NCBI RefSeq assembly: GCF_963678635.1
Contig: NC_087069.1
Coordinates: forward strand, 33,375,090-33,439,089
DNA: 64,000 nt
DNA from: Symsagittifera roscoffensis
Taxonomy: Eukaryota > Xenacoelomorpha > Acoela > Convolutidae
Direction: 5' to 3'
How positions within the stretch are numbered: the stretch's first letter is position 1; each line of letters begins with the position of its first letter. Of this stretch, positions 1 through 12,976 are shown piece by piece. A program made the translations under genes and the position numbers. The notes below the pieces were generated by a model. It was not told the DNA's origin. It saw only the letters and a program-made list of their open reading frames with translations, and ran no database searches.

Positions 1-39
1 TCCGGTACTCTTTCGTGCAGTCTGCTTCGTTCGGGCCAT
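1..39 (-). CDS. H3: Histone H3, N-terminal 13 codons (cut by window edge)
   Basis: The minus strand from 39 down to 1 reads the first 13 H3 codons ([13 protein letters not shown]), in the same sequence context as the complete H3 genes downstream. The rest of the gene lies outside the window. It belongs to the unit preceding unit 1. Confidence 0.95.
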   Translation of the reverse strand, partial: MARTKQTARKSTG

Positions 40-824
40 TCTTCGTCAGTTGAGTGTAGCTGAGTTGTAGATGTAGAAGTAGATTTTGGGTGTTGAATTT
101 TGGACAAATCCGTGAGGTAACCAAGATATTCAGATCTCCAGAAGCCTTGAGAGCGCTCGACGTATAAAAAAATAGTTAGGCACGTAAAAGAGCAATAGAA
201 GGAGAGCTCTGGTGAGTCGTTACTTATATATATTAAGGAGCATTTTCAACTATATATAGTAAAGTATGTGAAGTGCAGACTATTTATACTTGGATTGGAG
301 GTTACCCGCCAAAAGCGGCATAGGTGATTGGCCCGTGTCTGAGTGATAGCGGAAGCTCAAACTAAGCTCGAATCTGATTGGCTGAGAAGTGAAAACTTGA
401 AAATTTGGTGTTTCTGCCTCTAGAATTGACCCAAAGCTAACTTCAGCCAGCTAAAAGCTCACTTCAGCTTAAGCTAGCTGAATTGGACTTGTTAGCTAGC
501 TTTGTAAGCCTAAACTTAGCTATTTCGAGCTGTAAGTTGGAGAGCAAAATGAAGCTCAAATCTGATTGGCTGAGACGTGAAAGCTTAAAATTTAGCAGTT
601 TTTTAGCTCTAAAGTTGGTCTGGAGCTGATTTAAGCAAGTTACAAGCTCAGTTGAGCTTAGTAGCTCAAATTAGACGCTCAAAGCTAGCTGTTGAGAGCT
701 CGAAATTGCATACAAGCCAATTTGAGCTTGCTAGCTAGAGTACAAAGAGAACTATGCTTTTTGGTGGCCTTTAAAAAGGCCGGTTTGGTGTTGCTCAGAG
801 CAACTAGTTGTAGAAGCTGATCGT
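40..824 (-). promoter_or_regulatory. H3 promoter / H2B-H3 spacer
   Basis: Upstream region of the partial H3 gene and 3' flank of the unit 1 H2B gene. Seen on the minus strand: four CCAAT boxes (plus-strand GATTGG at 293-298, 326-331, 376-381, 564-569), a TATAAATA-like box (281-289) and a CAAATC core (105-110) similar to the H2A and H2B promoters. A TTAGGCACGTA-type motif at 175-200 is shared with the H4 upstream repeats. The part from 430 to 740 is packed with AGCT palindromes, about 22 in roughly 320 bp. The H2B hairpin is at 766-781. If the CAAATC core acts as in H2A/H2B, H3 would start near 72 with a leader of about 33 nt; the TATA-like box would instead give a leader of about 200 nt. Confidence 0.6.
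766..781 (-). terminator. Histone mRNA 3' hairpin of H2B (unit 1)
   Basis: The minus strand reads GGCCTTTTTAAAGGCC: a perfect 6-bp stem with a TTTA loop, preceded by CCAAACC and followed by ACCA. This is the layout of the animal histone 3' stem-loop bound by SLBP. A conserved AGTTCT follows 12 nt after the stem (minus strand 753-748) and is a candidate histone downstream element for U7 snRNP. Confidence 0.93.
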
Positions 825-1193
825 CTACTTGGAGCTGGTGTACTTGGTGACGGCCTTGGTTCCCTCACTGACAGCATGCTTGGCCAGCTCTCCGGGCAAC
901 AGCAGTCTGACTGCGGTTTGGATCTCCCGGCTAGAGATGGTTGATCGCTTGTTGTAGTGGGCCAGTTTTGAAGCTTCACCGGCGATTCTCTCGAAGATGT
1001 CGTTCACGAAGCTGTTCATGATCGACATAGCCTTGGATGAGATGCCGGTGTCAGGGTGGACCTGCTTCAGCACCTTGTAGATGTAGAGAGAGTAGGTCTC
1101 TCGCCTCTTCTTCTTCTTTTTCTTGTCTCCAGTGGGCTTCTTCTGGGCTTTGCCTGCCTTCTTGACTGCCTTTCCGCTGACTTTGGGTGCCAT
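825..1193 (-). CDS. H2B: Histone H2B
   Basis: 122-residue core histone H2B; pairs with H2A in the nucleosome. The lysine-rich N-tail ([17 protein letters not shown], then a KKKKKKRR run at about 25-32) is followed by the histone fold ([59 protein letters not shown]) and the usual C-terminal end AVTKYTSSK. Length and C-terminus match animal H2B. The single ATG at 1193 follows a short leader made of CTACAAC-type repeats. It is intronless and ends 44 nt before its hairpin. The N-tail resembles protostome H2B, but this does not identify the host. The promoter is intact in this unit. Confidence 0.98.
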   Translation of the reverse strand: MAPKVSGKAVKKAGKAQKKPTGDKKKKKKRRETYSLYIYKVLKQVHPDTGISSKAMSIMNSFVNDIFERIAGEASKLAHYNKRSTISSREIQTAVRLLLPGELAKHAVSEGTKAVTKYTSSK

Positions 1194-1447
1194 TGTAGAG
1201 TTGTAGTTGTGGTGTTGTCGAGTTGTAGAAGCAGCAAAAAGCGAAGCTAACTTAAAAAACTGTGTTCAAATCGAGCTCGAAGAATGCTCAATTCTGATTG
1301 GCTCTCAGCTCCAAGCTTATTTTGGCTTCAATTTTTAATTTCTACGTCACTTTGAGGCTATTTAGGATTGCTAGGATGTCTCAGCTTACTGTTTGTATTC
1401 CAGTTAAGCTTGCTGGGCTTGATAGAAGATAGAACTAGTAGATTGGT
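1194..1447 (-). promoter_or_regulatory. H2B promoter and leader (intact)
   Basis: Minus-strand upstream region of H2B. The leader (1194-1233) contains CTACAAC repeats. At 1234 the plus strand reads GCAAAAAGCG (almost the same as GCAAAAATCG upstream of H4), the likely start-site region. GTTCAAATCG lies at 1264-1273, 30 bp further upstream, and a CCAAT box (plus GATTGG) at 1296-1301. The element R1-R6 insertion point corresponds to 1233/1234 here. The start-site assignment is inference. Confidence 0.65.
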
Positions 1448-1463
1448 GGCCTTTAAAAAGGCC
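1448..1463 (-). terminator. Histone mRNA 3' hairpin of H2A (unit 1)
   Basis: Same 16-nt hairpin as H2B, 51 nt past the H2A stop; AGTTCT follows 11 nt after the stem. Confidence 0.93.
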
Positions 1464-1513
1464 GGTTTGGTGTTGAAGCTTGAAAGCTAGCAACTGGTTG
1501 AGGTAGAAGCTCT

Positions 1514-1915
1514 TTACTTCTTGTCAGACTTGGGCTGAGACGAAGACTGCTTCTTGGGTAGGAGCACAGCCTGGATGTTTGGCAGCACACCGCCCTGAGC
1601 AATGGTCACTCCGTGGAGCAGCTTGTTCAACTCTTCGTCGTTCCTGATGGCCAACTGCAAGTGTCTGGGGATGATCCTGGACTTCTTGTTGTCTTTGGCA
1701 GCGTTGCCAGCCAGCTCAAGGATCTCAGCAGTCAAGTACTCGAGCACAGCAGCAAGGTAGACTGGGGCTCCAGCACCAACTCGCTCAGCGTAGTTGCCCT
1801 TGCGGATGAATCGGTGGATTCTTCCAACAGGGAACTGCAGTCCAGCTCGGCTTGATCGGGTCTTGGCCTTGGCTCCAACTTTGCCGCTCTTCGATTTTCC
1901 TCCTTTGCCTGACAT
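1514..1915 (-). CDS. H2A: Histone H2A
   Basis: 133-residue core histone H2A. The N-tail [20 protein letters not shown] is followed by the signature [20 protein letters not shown], then [20 protein letters not shown], acidic-patch residues in NDEELNKLL, and [21 protein letters not shown]. The tail after LLPKK is 13 residues ([11 protein letters not shown] type) and lacks the SQ-acidic-hydrophobic end of H2A.X, so this is a replication-dependent H2A with a lengthened tail. ATG at 1915 sits after a leader rich in CTACAAC. It is the third gene of the unit in transcription order. Confidence 0.98.
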   Translation of the reverse strand: MSGKGGKSKSGKVGAKAKTRSSRAGLQFPVGRIHRFIRKGNYAERVGAGAPVYLAAVLEYLTAEILELAGNAAKDNKKSRIIPRHLQLAIRNDEELNKLLHGVTIAQGGVLPNIQAVLLPKKQSSSQPKSDKK

Positions 1916-2169
1916 CGTGTTGTAGTTGTAGCTGTTGTGGTAGAAGTTGTAGATTGACGATTGACTTTACCCGCAATTTGGCTCCCTGTCTTAGGGTAGT
2001 AAGTTCAAATCGGCCACCAAGATGGGAGAGCCAATCAGAATCCAGCTAGCATTTTAAGTTATTTTAGATATGCTGAAAGCTCTACACTAACTAGCTGAGC
2101 TTGTTAAGAGCTCTAGCAGAGCTCGTTAGAGCTCTAGTAGAGCTTGACTTAAGAACTGAGATAGTTGGT
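1916..2169 (-). promoter_or_regulatory. H2A promoter and leader (intact)
   Basis: The leader contains CTACAACTTCTACC-like repeats. GCAATTTGGC begins at 1973 (58 bp upstream of ATG), GTTCAAATCG at 2003-2012 (30 bp from the GCAA site, the same spacing as in H2B) and an inverted CCAAT box at 2031-2035. The more distal part (2040-2160) is AGCT/GAGCTC-rich. The R7 insertion point corresponds to 1972/1973. Confidence 0.65.
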
Positions 2170-2185
2170 GGCCTTTAAAAAGGCC
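2170..2185 (-). terminator. Histone mRNA 3' hairpin of H4 (unit 1)
   Basis: GGCCTTTTTAAAGGCC on the minus strand, 44 nt past the H4 stop; AGTTCT follows 12 nt after the stem. Confidence 0.93.
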
Positions 2186-2228
2186 GGTTTGGTGCTGCAG
2201 CTAGGAGAGCAGCTGGCTAAGAAGCTTC

Positions 2229-3224
<996 letters not shown>

Positions 3225-3240
3225 GGCCTTTAAAAAGGCC
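3225..3240 (-). terminator. Histone mRNA 3' hairpin of H3 (unit 1)
   Basis: Same 16-nt hairpin, 31 nt past the H3 stop; AGTTCT follows 11 nt after the stem. Confidence 0.93.
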
Positions 3241-3270
3241 GGTTTGGTTGGTGTGGAGTACACCTAGAGC

Positions 3271-4407
<1,137 letters not shown>

Positions 4408-4423
4408 GGCCTTTAAAAAGGCC
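4408..4423 (-). terminator. H2B 3' hairpin (unit 2)
   Basis: Identical to 766-781. Confidence 0.93.
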
Positions 4424-4466
4424 GGTTTGGTGTTGCTCAGAGCAACTAGTTGTAGAAGCTGATCGT

Positions 4467-4835
4467 CTACTTGGAGCTGGTGTACTTGGTGACGGCCTTG
4501 GTTCCCTCACTGACAGCATGCTTGGCCAGCTCTCCGGGCAACAGCAGTCTGACTGCGGTTTGGATCTCCCGGCTAGAGATGGTTGATCGCTTGTTGTAGT
4601 GGGCCAGTTTTGAAGCTTCACCGGCGATTCTCTCGAAGATGTCGTTCACGAAGCTGTTCATGATCGACATAGCCTTGGATGAGATGCCGGTGTCAGGGTG
4701 GACCTGCTTCAGCACCTTGTAGATGTAGAGAGAGTAGGTCTCTCGCCTCTTCTTCTTCTTTTTCTTGTCTCCAGTGGGCTTCTTCTGGGCTTTGCCTGCC
4801 TTCTTGACTGCCTTTCCGCTGACTTTGGGTGCCAT
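4467..4835 (-). CDS. H2B: Histone H2B (promoter displaced by R1)
   Basis: Protein identical to the unit 1 H2B. Only 41 bp of leader remain attached; R1 then separates the gene from its promoter by 4.2 kb. A transcript starting at the H2B promoter would have to run through the whole element, with the H2B hairpin as its next 3' end signal. Confidence 0.97.
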   Translation of the reverse strand: MAPKVSGKAVKKAGKAQKKPTGDKKKKKKRRETYSLYIYKVLKQVHPDTGISSKAMSIMNSFVNDIFERIAGEASKLAHYNKRSTISSREIQTAVRLLLPGELAKHAVSEGTKAVTKYTSSK

Positions 4836-4952
4836 TGTAGAGTTGTAGTTGTGGTGTTGTCGAGTTGTAGAAGCAGAGTAAGTATGTGTTGGTCTGTGAC
4901 CAGTTAAGCTTCTGAAGCAGACCTGCTGCTCTTTAAGCTGTTAACTTCCGGG

Positions 4953-5135
4953 TGTTGTTCATCTTGCGGAAAGTTGTTGTTGGAAAATTGCTTGTATTGG
5001 TGTGAGTCTGTGTCTGTTGATTGTTGTAGAGTGTCGTTTGATGTTGTTCATCTTGCGGAAAGGTGTTGTTGGAAAATTGCTTGTATTGGTGTGAGTCTGT
5101 GTGCGTATGTGTCTGTTGATTGTTGTAGAGTGTCT
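4953..5135 (-). repeat. 89-bp direct duplication at element 3' end
   Basis: The block starting TGTTGTTCATCTTGCGGAAA at 4953 recurs at 5042 (period 89), and the second copy carries an extra 9-10 nt (GTGCGTATGT). The copy at 5042 encodes the last residues of ORF2, while the copy at 4953 lies in the 3' UTR. All seven element copies have it. It could be part of the RNA structure recognised by the reverse transcriptase; that is inference. Confidence 0.85.
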
Positions 5136-7711
5136 CGGATTAGTTCTTGTATCTTGGGGTTTGTCTGTGAAGCTCTTTTGAGGTAATTTGAGTTTAGTCT
5201 TGTTAGTTCATCTTGAATCGTCTTCATCCTGGTGATTTTATGTACTTCCTCTGTTGGTGTTAGTATTGGTAGATGGTAGGCTATTTTTAGTGCTCTGTTC
5301 TGCAATCTTTGTAAGTGACTTGTTGATGCGTTTGCCCACGAAGGTGATGCGTATGTGAATCCTGGTAGAATTGTTGATTGGTACAAAAACTTTAAGACTT
5401 TGGATTTGATGCCTTTGGCTCGTAGTACTAGTAGAAAATTGATTTTCCTTGTCGATTTGTCTTCAATTCTTTGTAGATAGTCTTTCCATGTCAGGTTGTT
5501 ATTTAGGGTAACTCCAAGAAATTTAGTGGTTGTTGATGGTTCGATCTCTTCGTTCTGTAGCATTAATTTGCAGTCATTCTTCTTGCGTCTTGTAAAAAGT
5601 ACAAAGTTTGTCTTCTCCGGGTTCACGTCTATCTTCCATTTCTGGCACCATGCTTCAAGTTTGTTTAGGCCACCTTGTAGTCTGTGTGTTGCATTCTTGC
5701 TTGTGTTTGAACTTGTGTAAATTGCTATGTCGTCGGCATATTGTGATATTGTTGTTAGACCTGCTTCTGGTTTGCTTACATAGATGTTGAAAAGGATTGG
5801 ACTGATTACACTTCCTTGTGGTACTCCTGCACTGGGTGTGAAACTTTCGGCTTTGGCTTGGTGGTATACTACTGTTAACTGTCGGTCTGTCAGAAAACTC
5901 TTGGTCCATTTTACAATCCACTTCGGACAGTTGATCTCTAGTAGTCTGTAGTATAAGCCTTCGTGCCAGACAGAGTCAAAGGCTCGTTGCACGTCTAGAA
6001 ATGCTGCTGCAACGGGTTGCTTCCAGTTATTCTCTTTATAGATTGTCTCTGTTAGACAGAGTAAATTGTCGGTGGTGCATCGTTTGCTTCGGTATGCACT
6101 TTGAAAGTGTCCGAAGATGTCGTGATCTTCGCAGTGTACTAGTAGCTGCTCTTTGACAAAACATTCGCAGATCTTCCCGATACAGCTTGTAAGTGAGAGT
6201 GGTCTATAGTTTTTGGGATCTTTGTGGTCTTTCTCGGGTTTTGGTAACATTGATACTGTCGCTTGTTTCCAGCCTAAAGGAACGTAGCCACTTCTCAGCG
6301 ATTGTACTATGATTTGTCTTAGTACTTCTAGTACGTTGATGGGCAGGTTTTTCATCGCTTTGTAGCTAACTTTGTCTTGTCCTGGGGCAGTGTTTTTTCT
6401 GTGATTGATCACGTCTTTGAGTTGCTTTAAGCTAATTTCTGTTTGTGCAAAACCTGTCTGTTCCAGTTGAAAGTCTTGGATTTTCGCCTGTGACACCTTG
6501 TCATGTACTTCCTGTTCATGCGTTAGAGCTGCCTGAGAGTTTGTTATATTTGTCGTCATGTTTGCTTTGAGCATCTTAGCGAAGTGGTTCGCAGCGTCTT
6601 GATTTGTCATTTTCAGTTTACTCGTTCGTTTAGGTCTTGTGCCTGTGAGCTTTTTTACTGCTTTCCAGAAATTCTGTTGTGTTGGTCCTTTGTTCATTTC
6701 ACTGAGTAGTTTGAGTTGGTTTTCTTCTTCTACTGTCTGTTTTAGCTGTCTGATGTCTTTCTTTGTTTTGTTTAGCTTTGTACACAGGTCTTTGTAGTCA
6801 TTGGTGTCGTGTTGGTCATATCGTCTCATCTTTTGTTTTTGTCGTTCAAGTTTGTGTTTGTTTCTGACTAGTTCGACTAGTTGTGGGTTCGTGAATTGGG
6901 GCTTGTGTTCTTTGAGGCTGCCTTGGTAGCATTTGTCAATGTGTTTGGCTATCTGGTCAGCTTCTCGAGCTAGACCTTCGTCAGTTTTGATTGAGTCAGG
7001 GTTGAACTTGTAGTTCGTTACAGTACCTCTGAATTTTCGCCAGTTTGGTTTTGTGCATGTTCTCTTTGGAACAGTTAGTTCGTACTCTGCAATTGTCATG
7101 TAGTGATCGCTTGGTGTTGTGTCCGACACTTCAAAGTTCGTGCATAAGCAAGCCATTTTTGGTGATGCAAAGTGTAAGTCTAGGACTGAGTCACTTTGGT
7201 GTGTTGGTTCGGAACCGTTCAAGATGAAGTAGTTGTGCATGAGAGCGTCTACAACTCTTCCGTTGCTGTTGGTTGCTCTTGCTTTTGGGTTGACAGATTT
7301 GATCTGTGCGTTGAAGTCTCCAACGATGATGTGCTTTGGATCTTTTCCATTGAAAGTCACGTTCTCTATCTCTGCGTTTGGGCTAAGGTAAACACTTGTT
7401 ACAGTGATACCCATTGTGTTGATCTTGATCGTCTCGCATACTTTTCTGCGTTCTCTGTGGTTTTGGTTTATGTGCTGTGCTTGTTCCAGTACTTGGTACT
7501 GTATGTTGTCTCTGATGTAAATTGCCGAGCCTGTGACACTGTCACAGATTGCCGCTGCAAGGTTAAAGTTTTGTAGTTTTGGTGGATGTTTGGTTTTTGT
7601 TTCGTTGAAGCAGACTATAGTGATGTTGTGTTTCGCTAGAAGATCTTGGATCTCCAGTTTGTGCTTGTTTATACTTCTGCAGTTGAGTTGTGCTATCTTG
7701 AGTCTATTCAT
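5048..7711 (-). CDS. Retrotransposon ORF2 (endonuclease-reverse transcriptase), R1
   Basis: 887 residues, complete. The N-terminal APE-type endonuclease is visible by QLNCRS (8-13), catalytic Glu37 in FNET, GDFNAQ at 131-136 and SDH at 201-203. The reverse transcriptase spans about 430-720, with YRPLSL at 502-507, AFLDVQRAFDSVWH (motif A, Asp573), GVPQGSVISPILFN (motif B, 629-642) and YADD at 658-661. The C-terminal 170 residues have no RNase H signature. This domain order is that of the Jockey group of non-LTR elements. The ATG overlaps the ORF1 stop as ATGA. All catalytic motifs are intact, so the protein could be active although this copy is truncated upstream. Confidence 0.95.
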   Translation of the reverse strand: MNRLKIAQLNCRSINKHKLEIQDLLAKHNITIVCFNETKTKHPPKLQNFNLAAAICDSVTGSAIYIRDNIQYQVLEQAQHINQNHRERRKVCETIKINTMGITVTSVYLSPNAEIENVTFNGKDPKHIIVGDFNAQIKSVNPKARATNSNGRVVDALMHNYFILNGSEPTHQSDSVLDLHFASPKMACLCTNFEVSDTTPSDHYMTIAEYELTVPKRTCTKPNWRKFRGTVTNYKFNPDSIKTDEGLAREADQIAKHIDKCYQGSLKEHKPQFTNPQLVELVRNKHKLERQKQKMRRYDQHDTNDYKDLCTKLNKTKKDIRQLKQTVEEENQLKLLSEMNKGPTQQNFWKAVKKLTGTRPKRTSKLKMTNQDAANHFAKMLKANMTTNITNSQAALTHEQEVHDKVSQAKIQDFQLEQTGFAQTEISLKQLKDVINHRKNTAPGQDKVSYKAMKNLPINVLEVLRQIIVQSLRSGYVPLGWKQATVSMLPKPEKDHKDPKNYRPLSLTSCIGKICECFVKEQLLVHCEDHDIFGHFQSAYRSKRCTTDNLLCLTETIYKENNWKQPVAAAFLDVQRAFDSVWHEGLYYRLLEINCPKWIVKWTKSFLTDRQLTVVYHQAKAESFTPSAGVPQGSVISPILFNIYVSKPEAGLTTISQYADDIAIYTSSNTSKNATHRLQGGLNKLEAWCQKWKIDVNPEKTNFVLFTRRKKNDCKLMLQNEEIEPSTTTKFLGVTLNNNLTWKDYLQRIEDKSTRKINFLLVLRAKGIKSKVLKFLYQSTILPGFTYASPSWANASTSHLQRLQNRALKIAYHLPILTPTEEVHKITRMKTIQDELTRLNSNYLKRASQTNPKIQELIRDTLQQSTDTYAHRLTPIQAIFQQHLSAR

Positions 7712-9032
7712 TTTGGTTTGTTGTTGTTGTTTTGATTTCGGGAGCTACTATGTCTGCTGCTGCTTGCTTCTCTGTGTGTTTTTGTATTTTGTTTTGCTTT
7801 TATGTTTGATGTTAACAGCTCAGTGAAATCTATTTTCTCGAATTGAGTTCTAACTGCATTGCTGACTGTTTCGTTAATTTTCTCACATGATTTAGCGACA
7901 GCTTTGGTGATTGCATCGGTTATCTTTTCGTCCATGGCTTTTTGCACTGCTTTTTCGACTTGATCGGCTATTGTAGTTTCAACAGTTTCTTTAATGTACT
8001 GCTGTATGTCCTCTTTGCTCATGGTTGGTTGTGGTTTGACTGCTTGAGCGTAGTTGTTTTGCACAGTTCGTTGCAGATGTTTGACTGCTTGAGCGTAGTT
8101 TTGCACTTTTGGTTGTGCTTTTTGGGCTTCGACTTGAGCTGTCTTGTAAACCGGGCATCCTTTGTACTGCGCCGGGTGTTCGCCTCTGCAGTTGATGCAT
8201 TGAACTTGCTGCTTTGGAGTTTTGCAGTCTCTGACTGCATGGTTGTCGCCACATCTGAGGCATCGTTGCTGGTTCGGACAGTTTACGGCCATATGGCCGA
8301 AATTTTGGCATTTGTAACACTGTGTTACTCGTGGTTCTGTTTTGGATGCTTCGCATCGTTTTCGTTCGTTGCAGATGTAGACCCCGATGTCGATTGCCTT
8401 TCTGCAGGCTAGGTCATCATCTGTGAAAACTCTGATGAGTTGTGTTGGCTTGTCTAGGCTTCTGCTTTGGATTCGGAAGAGCTTTGCTACCTTGATGTTG
8501 TTGATCTCCTCAAGTTCAGATTGGATGTCAGCTTCGCTGAGTTGTTCACTGACTCTTGAGATAACAAAGCTGGAAGTTTGTTTCTTGTTGGGTTGATTTG
8601 TCTTGTGTTGTCTGCCTCCGATTTTTACTTCCGTGTCGGGAAACAGGTTTTCGAGGTTGGTTTGGGTGATAATTTGGGCTATTTGAGGCAATTCAGGCTT
8701 GATTGAATAGCCTAGGCCAGTCTTGAATTCCCTGGTTTGACCAGGATATTGTACTTTAGTCAGGTTACGTATTGATTTGGTGAAAGTCATTCGGCTTGGA
8801 ATTTTGTCTTTTGCAAAGCTTATGTAGATAATGTTCGTGAAGTGTTGCTTTGAGCTTGTGAAGGGTCTTTTGTTGCTTTGAGCTTGTGATTCTTCCGCTT
8901 TGCGCTTTCGATTAGTTGCTTGACTTTGCTCCATTGTCGGTTGCCTTTTAGGCGAAGCGTCATCAAGATTGTCTTGCCAGTTTTCTGAATGCATTGTCGG
9001 TTGCCCTTTGGGCACATTCGTGAACTGTTGTC
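7708..9032 (-). CDS. Retrotransposon ORF1 (Gag-like), 5'-truncated, R1
   Basis: C-terminal part of ORF1 with the three zinc knuckles. The frame enters from the truncated element end; the first in-frame ATG is at about 8994 (PTMHSE). Two adjacent changes give QTREFKT where other copies have QTRDLKT, and PELPQ replaces PESPQ. Confidence 0.85.
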
Positions 9033-9268
9033 GTGTTGTCGAGTTGTAGAAGCAGCAAAAAGCGAAGCTAACTTAAAAAACTGTGTTCAAATCGAGCTCG
9101 AAGAATGCTCAATTCTGATTGGCTCTCAGCTCCAAGCTTATTTTGGCTTCAATTTTTAATTTCTACGTCACTTTGAGGCTATTTAGGATTGCTAGGATGT
9201 CTCAGCTTACTGTTTGTATTCCAGTTAAGCTTGCTGGGCTTGATAGAAGATAGAACTAGTAGATTGGT
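9033..9268 (-). promoter_or_regulatory. H2B promoter separated from its gene by R1
   Basis: Intact GCAAAAAGCG, GTTCAAATCG and CCAAT elements, now pointing into the 5' end of R1 after one copy of the target-site duplication. Confidence 0.65.
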
Positions 9269-9284
9269 GGCCTTTAAAAAGGCC
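9269..9284 (-). terminator. H2A 3' hairpin (unit 2)
   Basis: Identical to 1448-1463. Confidence 0.93.
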
Positions 9285-9334
9285 GGTTTGGTGTTGAAGC
9301 TTGAAAGCTAGCAACTGGTTGAGGTAGAAGCTCT

Positions 9335-9736
9335 TTACTTCTTGTCAGACTTGGGCTGAGACGAAGACTGCTTCTTGGGTAGGAGCACAGCCTGGATGTT
9401 TGGCAGCACACCGCCCTGAGCAATGGTCACTCCGTGGAGCAGCTTGTTCAACTCTTCGTCGTTCCTGATGGCCAACTGCAAGTGTCTGGGGATGATCCTG
9501 GACTTCTTGTTGTCTTTGGCAGCGTTGCCAGCCAGCTCAAGGATCTCAGCAGTCAAGTACTCGAGCACAGCAGCAAGGTAGACTGGGGCTCCAGCACCAA
9601 CTCGCTCAGCGTAGTTGCCCTTGCGGATGAATCGGTGGATTCTTCCAACAGGGAACTGCAGTCCAGCTCGGCTTGATCGGGTCTTGGCCTTGGCTCCAAC
9701 TTTGCCGCTCTTCGATTTTCCTCCTTTGCCTGACAT
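9335..9736 (-). CDS. H2A: Histone H2A (unit 2)
   Basis: Protein identical to unit 1; promoter at 9737-9990 intact. Confidence 0.98.
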   Translation of the reverse strand: MSGKGGKSKSGKVGAKAKTRSSRAGLQFPVGRIHRFIRKGNYAERVGAGAPVYLAAVLEYLTAEILELAGNAAKDNKKSRIIPRHLQLAIRNDEELNKLLHGVTIAQGGVLPNIQAVLLPKKQSSSQPKSDKK

Positions 9737-9990
9737 CGTGTTGTAGTTGTAGCTGTTGTGGTAGAAGTTGTAGATTGACGATTGACTTTACCCGCAATTT
9801 GGCTCCCTGTCTTAGGGTAGTAAGTTCAAATCGGCCACCAAGATGGGAGAGCCAATCAGAATCCAGCTAGCATTTTAAGTTATTTTAGATATGCTGAAAG
9901 CTCTACACTAACTAGCTGAGCTTGTTAAGAGCTCTAGCAGAGCTCGTTAGAGCTCTAGTAGAGCTTGACTTAAGAACTGAGATAGTTGGT
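9737..9990 (-). promoter_or_regulatory. H2A promoter (unit 2)
   Basis: Same elements as 1916-2169, type A variant. Confidence 0.6.
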
Positions 9991-10006
9991 GGCCTTTAAA
10001 AAGGCC
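9991..10006 (-). terminator. H4 3' hairpin (unit 2)
   Basis: Identical to 2170-2185. Confidence 0.93.
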
Positions 10007-10049
10007 GGTTTGGTGCTGCAGCTAGGAGAGCAGCTGGCTAAGAAGCTTC

Positions 10050-11045
<996 letters not shown>

Positions 11046-11061
11046 GGCCTTTAAAAAGGCC
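11046..11061 (-). terminator. H3 3' hairpin (unit 2)
   Basis: Identical to 3225-3240. Confidence 0.93.
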
Positions 11062-11091
11062 GGTTTGGTTGGTGTGGAGTACACCTAGAGC

Positions 11092-12228
<1,137 letters not shown>

Positions 12229-12244
12229 GGCCTTTAAAAAGGCC
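12229..12244 (-). terminator. H2B 3' hairpin (unit 3)
   Basis: Identical to 766-781. Confidence 0.93.
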
Positions 12245-12287
12245 GGTTTGGTGTTGCTCAGAGCAACTAGTTGTAGAAGCTGATCGT

Positions 12288-12656
12288 CTACTTGGAGCTG
12301 GTGTACTTGGTGACGGCCTTGGTTCCCTCACTGACAGCATGCTTGGCCAGCTCTCCGGGCAACAGCAGTCTGACTGCGGTTTGGATCTCCCGGCTAGAGA
12401 TGGTTGATCGCTTGTTGTAGTGGGCCAGTTTTGAAGCTTCACCGGCGATTCTCTCGAAGATGTCGTTCACGAAGCTGTTCATGATCGACATAGCCTTGGA
12501 TGAGATGCCGGTGTCAGGGTGGACCTGCTTCAGCACCTTGTAGATGTAGAGAGAGTAGGTCTCTCGCCTCTTCTTCTTCTTTTTCTTGTCTCCAGTGGGC
12601 TTCTTCTGGGCTTTGCCTGCCTTCTTGACTGCCTTTCCGCTGACTTTGGGTGCCAT
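12288..12656 (-). CDS. H2B: Histone H2B (unit 3)
   Basis: Identical protein; intact promoter. Confidence 0.98.
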   Translation of the reverse strand: MAPKVSGKAVKKAGKAQKKPTGDKKKKKKRRETYSLYIYKVLKQVHPDTGISSKAMSIMNSFVNDIFERIAGEASKLAHYNKRSTISSREIQTAVRLLLPGELAKHAVSEGTKAVTKYTSSK

Positions 12657-12910
12657 TGTAGAGTTGTAGTTGTGGTGTTGTCGAGTTGTAGAAGCAGCAA
12701 AAAGCGAAGCTAACTTAAAAAACTGTGTTCAAATCGAGCTCGAAGAATGCTCAATTCTGATTGGCTCTCAGCTCCAAGCTTATTTTGGCTTCAATTTTTA
12801 ATTTCTACGTCACTTTGAGGCTATTTAGGATTGCTAGGATGTCTCAGCTTACTGTTTGTATTCCAGTTAAGCTTGCTGGGCTTGATAGAAGATAGAACTA
12901 GTAGATTGGT
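12657..12910 (-). promoter_or_regulatory. H2B promoter (unit 3, intact)
   Basis: Unoccupied target site: GCAA motif at 12697, GTTCAAATCG at 12727-12736. Confidence 0.65.
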
Positions 12911-12926
12911 GGCCTTTAAAAAGGCC
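12911..12926 (-). terminator. H2A 3' hairpin (unit 3)
   Basis: Identical to 1448-1463. Confidence 0.93.
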
Positions 12927-12976
12927 GGTTTGGTGTTGAAGCTTGAAAGCTAGCAACTGGTTGAGGTAGAAGCTCT

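Larger units (their letters stand above)
4877..9032 (-). mobile_element. Non-LTR retrotransposon R1, 5'-truncated, in H2B leader
   Basis: Element in sense with the histone genes (5' end at 9032, 3' end at 4877). It is flanked by a 23-bp target-site duplication (4854-4876 and 9033-9055). The 5' end is truncated inside ORF1, about 2 bp of microhomology (GT) lie at the junction, and the 3' end has no poly(A). ORF2 is complete; ORF1 lacks its first 70 or so codons. Confidence 0.96.

Noticed and set aside
1264-1273. GTTCAAATCG as a tRNA B-box
   Set aside because: No A-box or cloverleaf around it. Its fixed 30-bp distance from the GCAA site in two histone promoters fits a core promoter element better.
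1514-1560. H2A.X identity because of an SQ in the extended tail
   Set aside because: The SQ is followed by PKSDKK and not an acidic-hydrophobic C-terminus, so the H2A.X phosphorylation motif is absent.
4877-4890. GTAAGT at element 3' ends as a 5' splice site
   Set aside because: It lies on the plus strand, antisense to both element and histone genes.
7045-8596. Several plus-strand open frames opposite ORF1 and ORF2 (60-156 codons)
   Set aside because: They are antisense shadows of the long retrotransposon frames, recur in each copy only because the sequence is identical, and show no recognisable domains.
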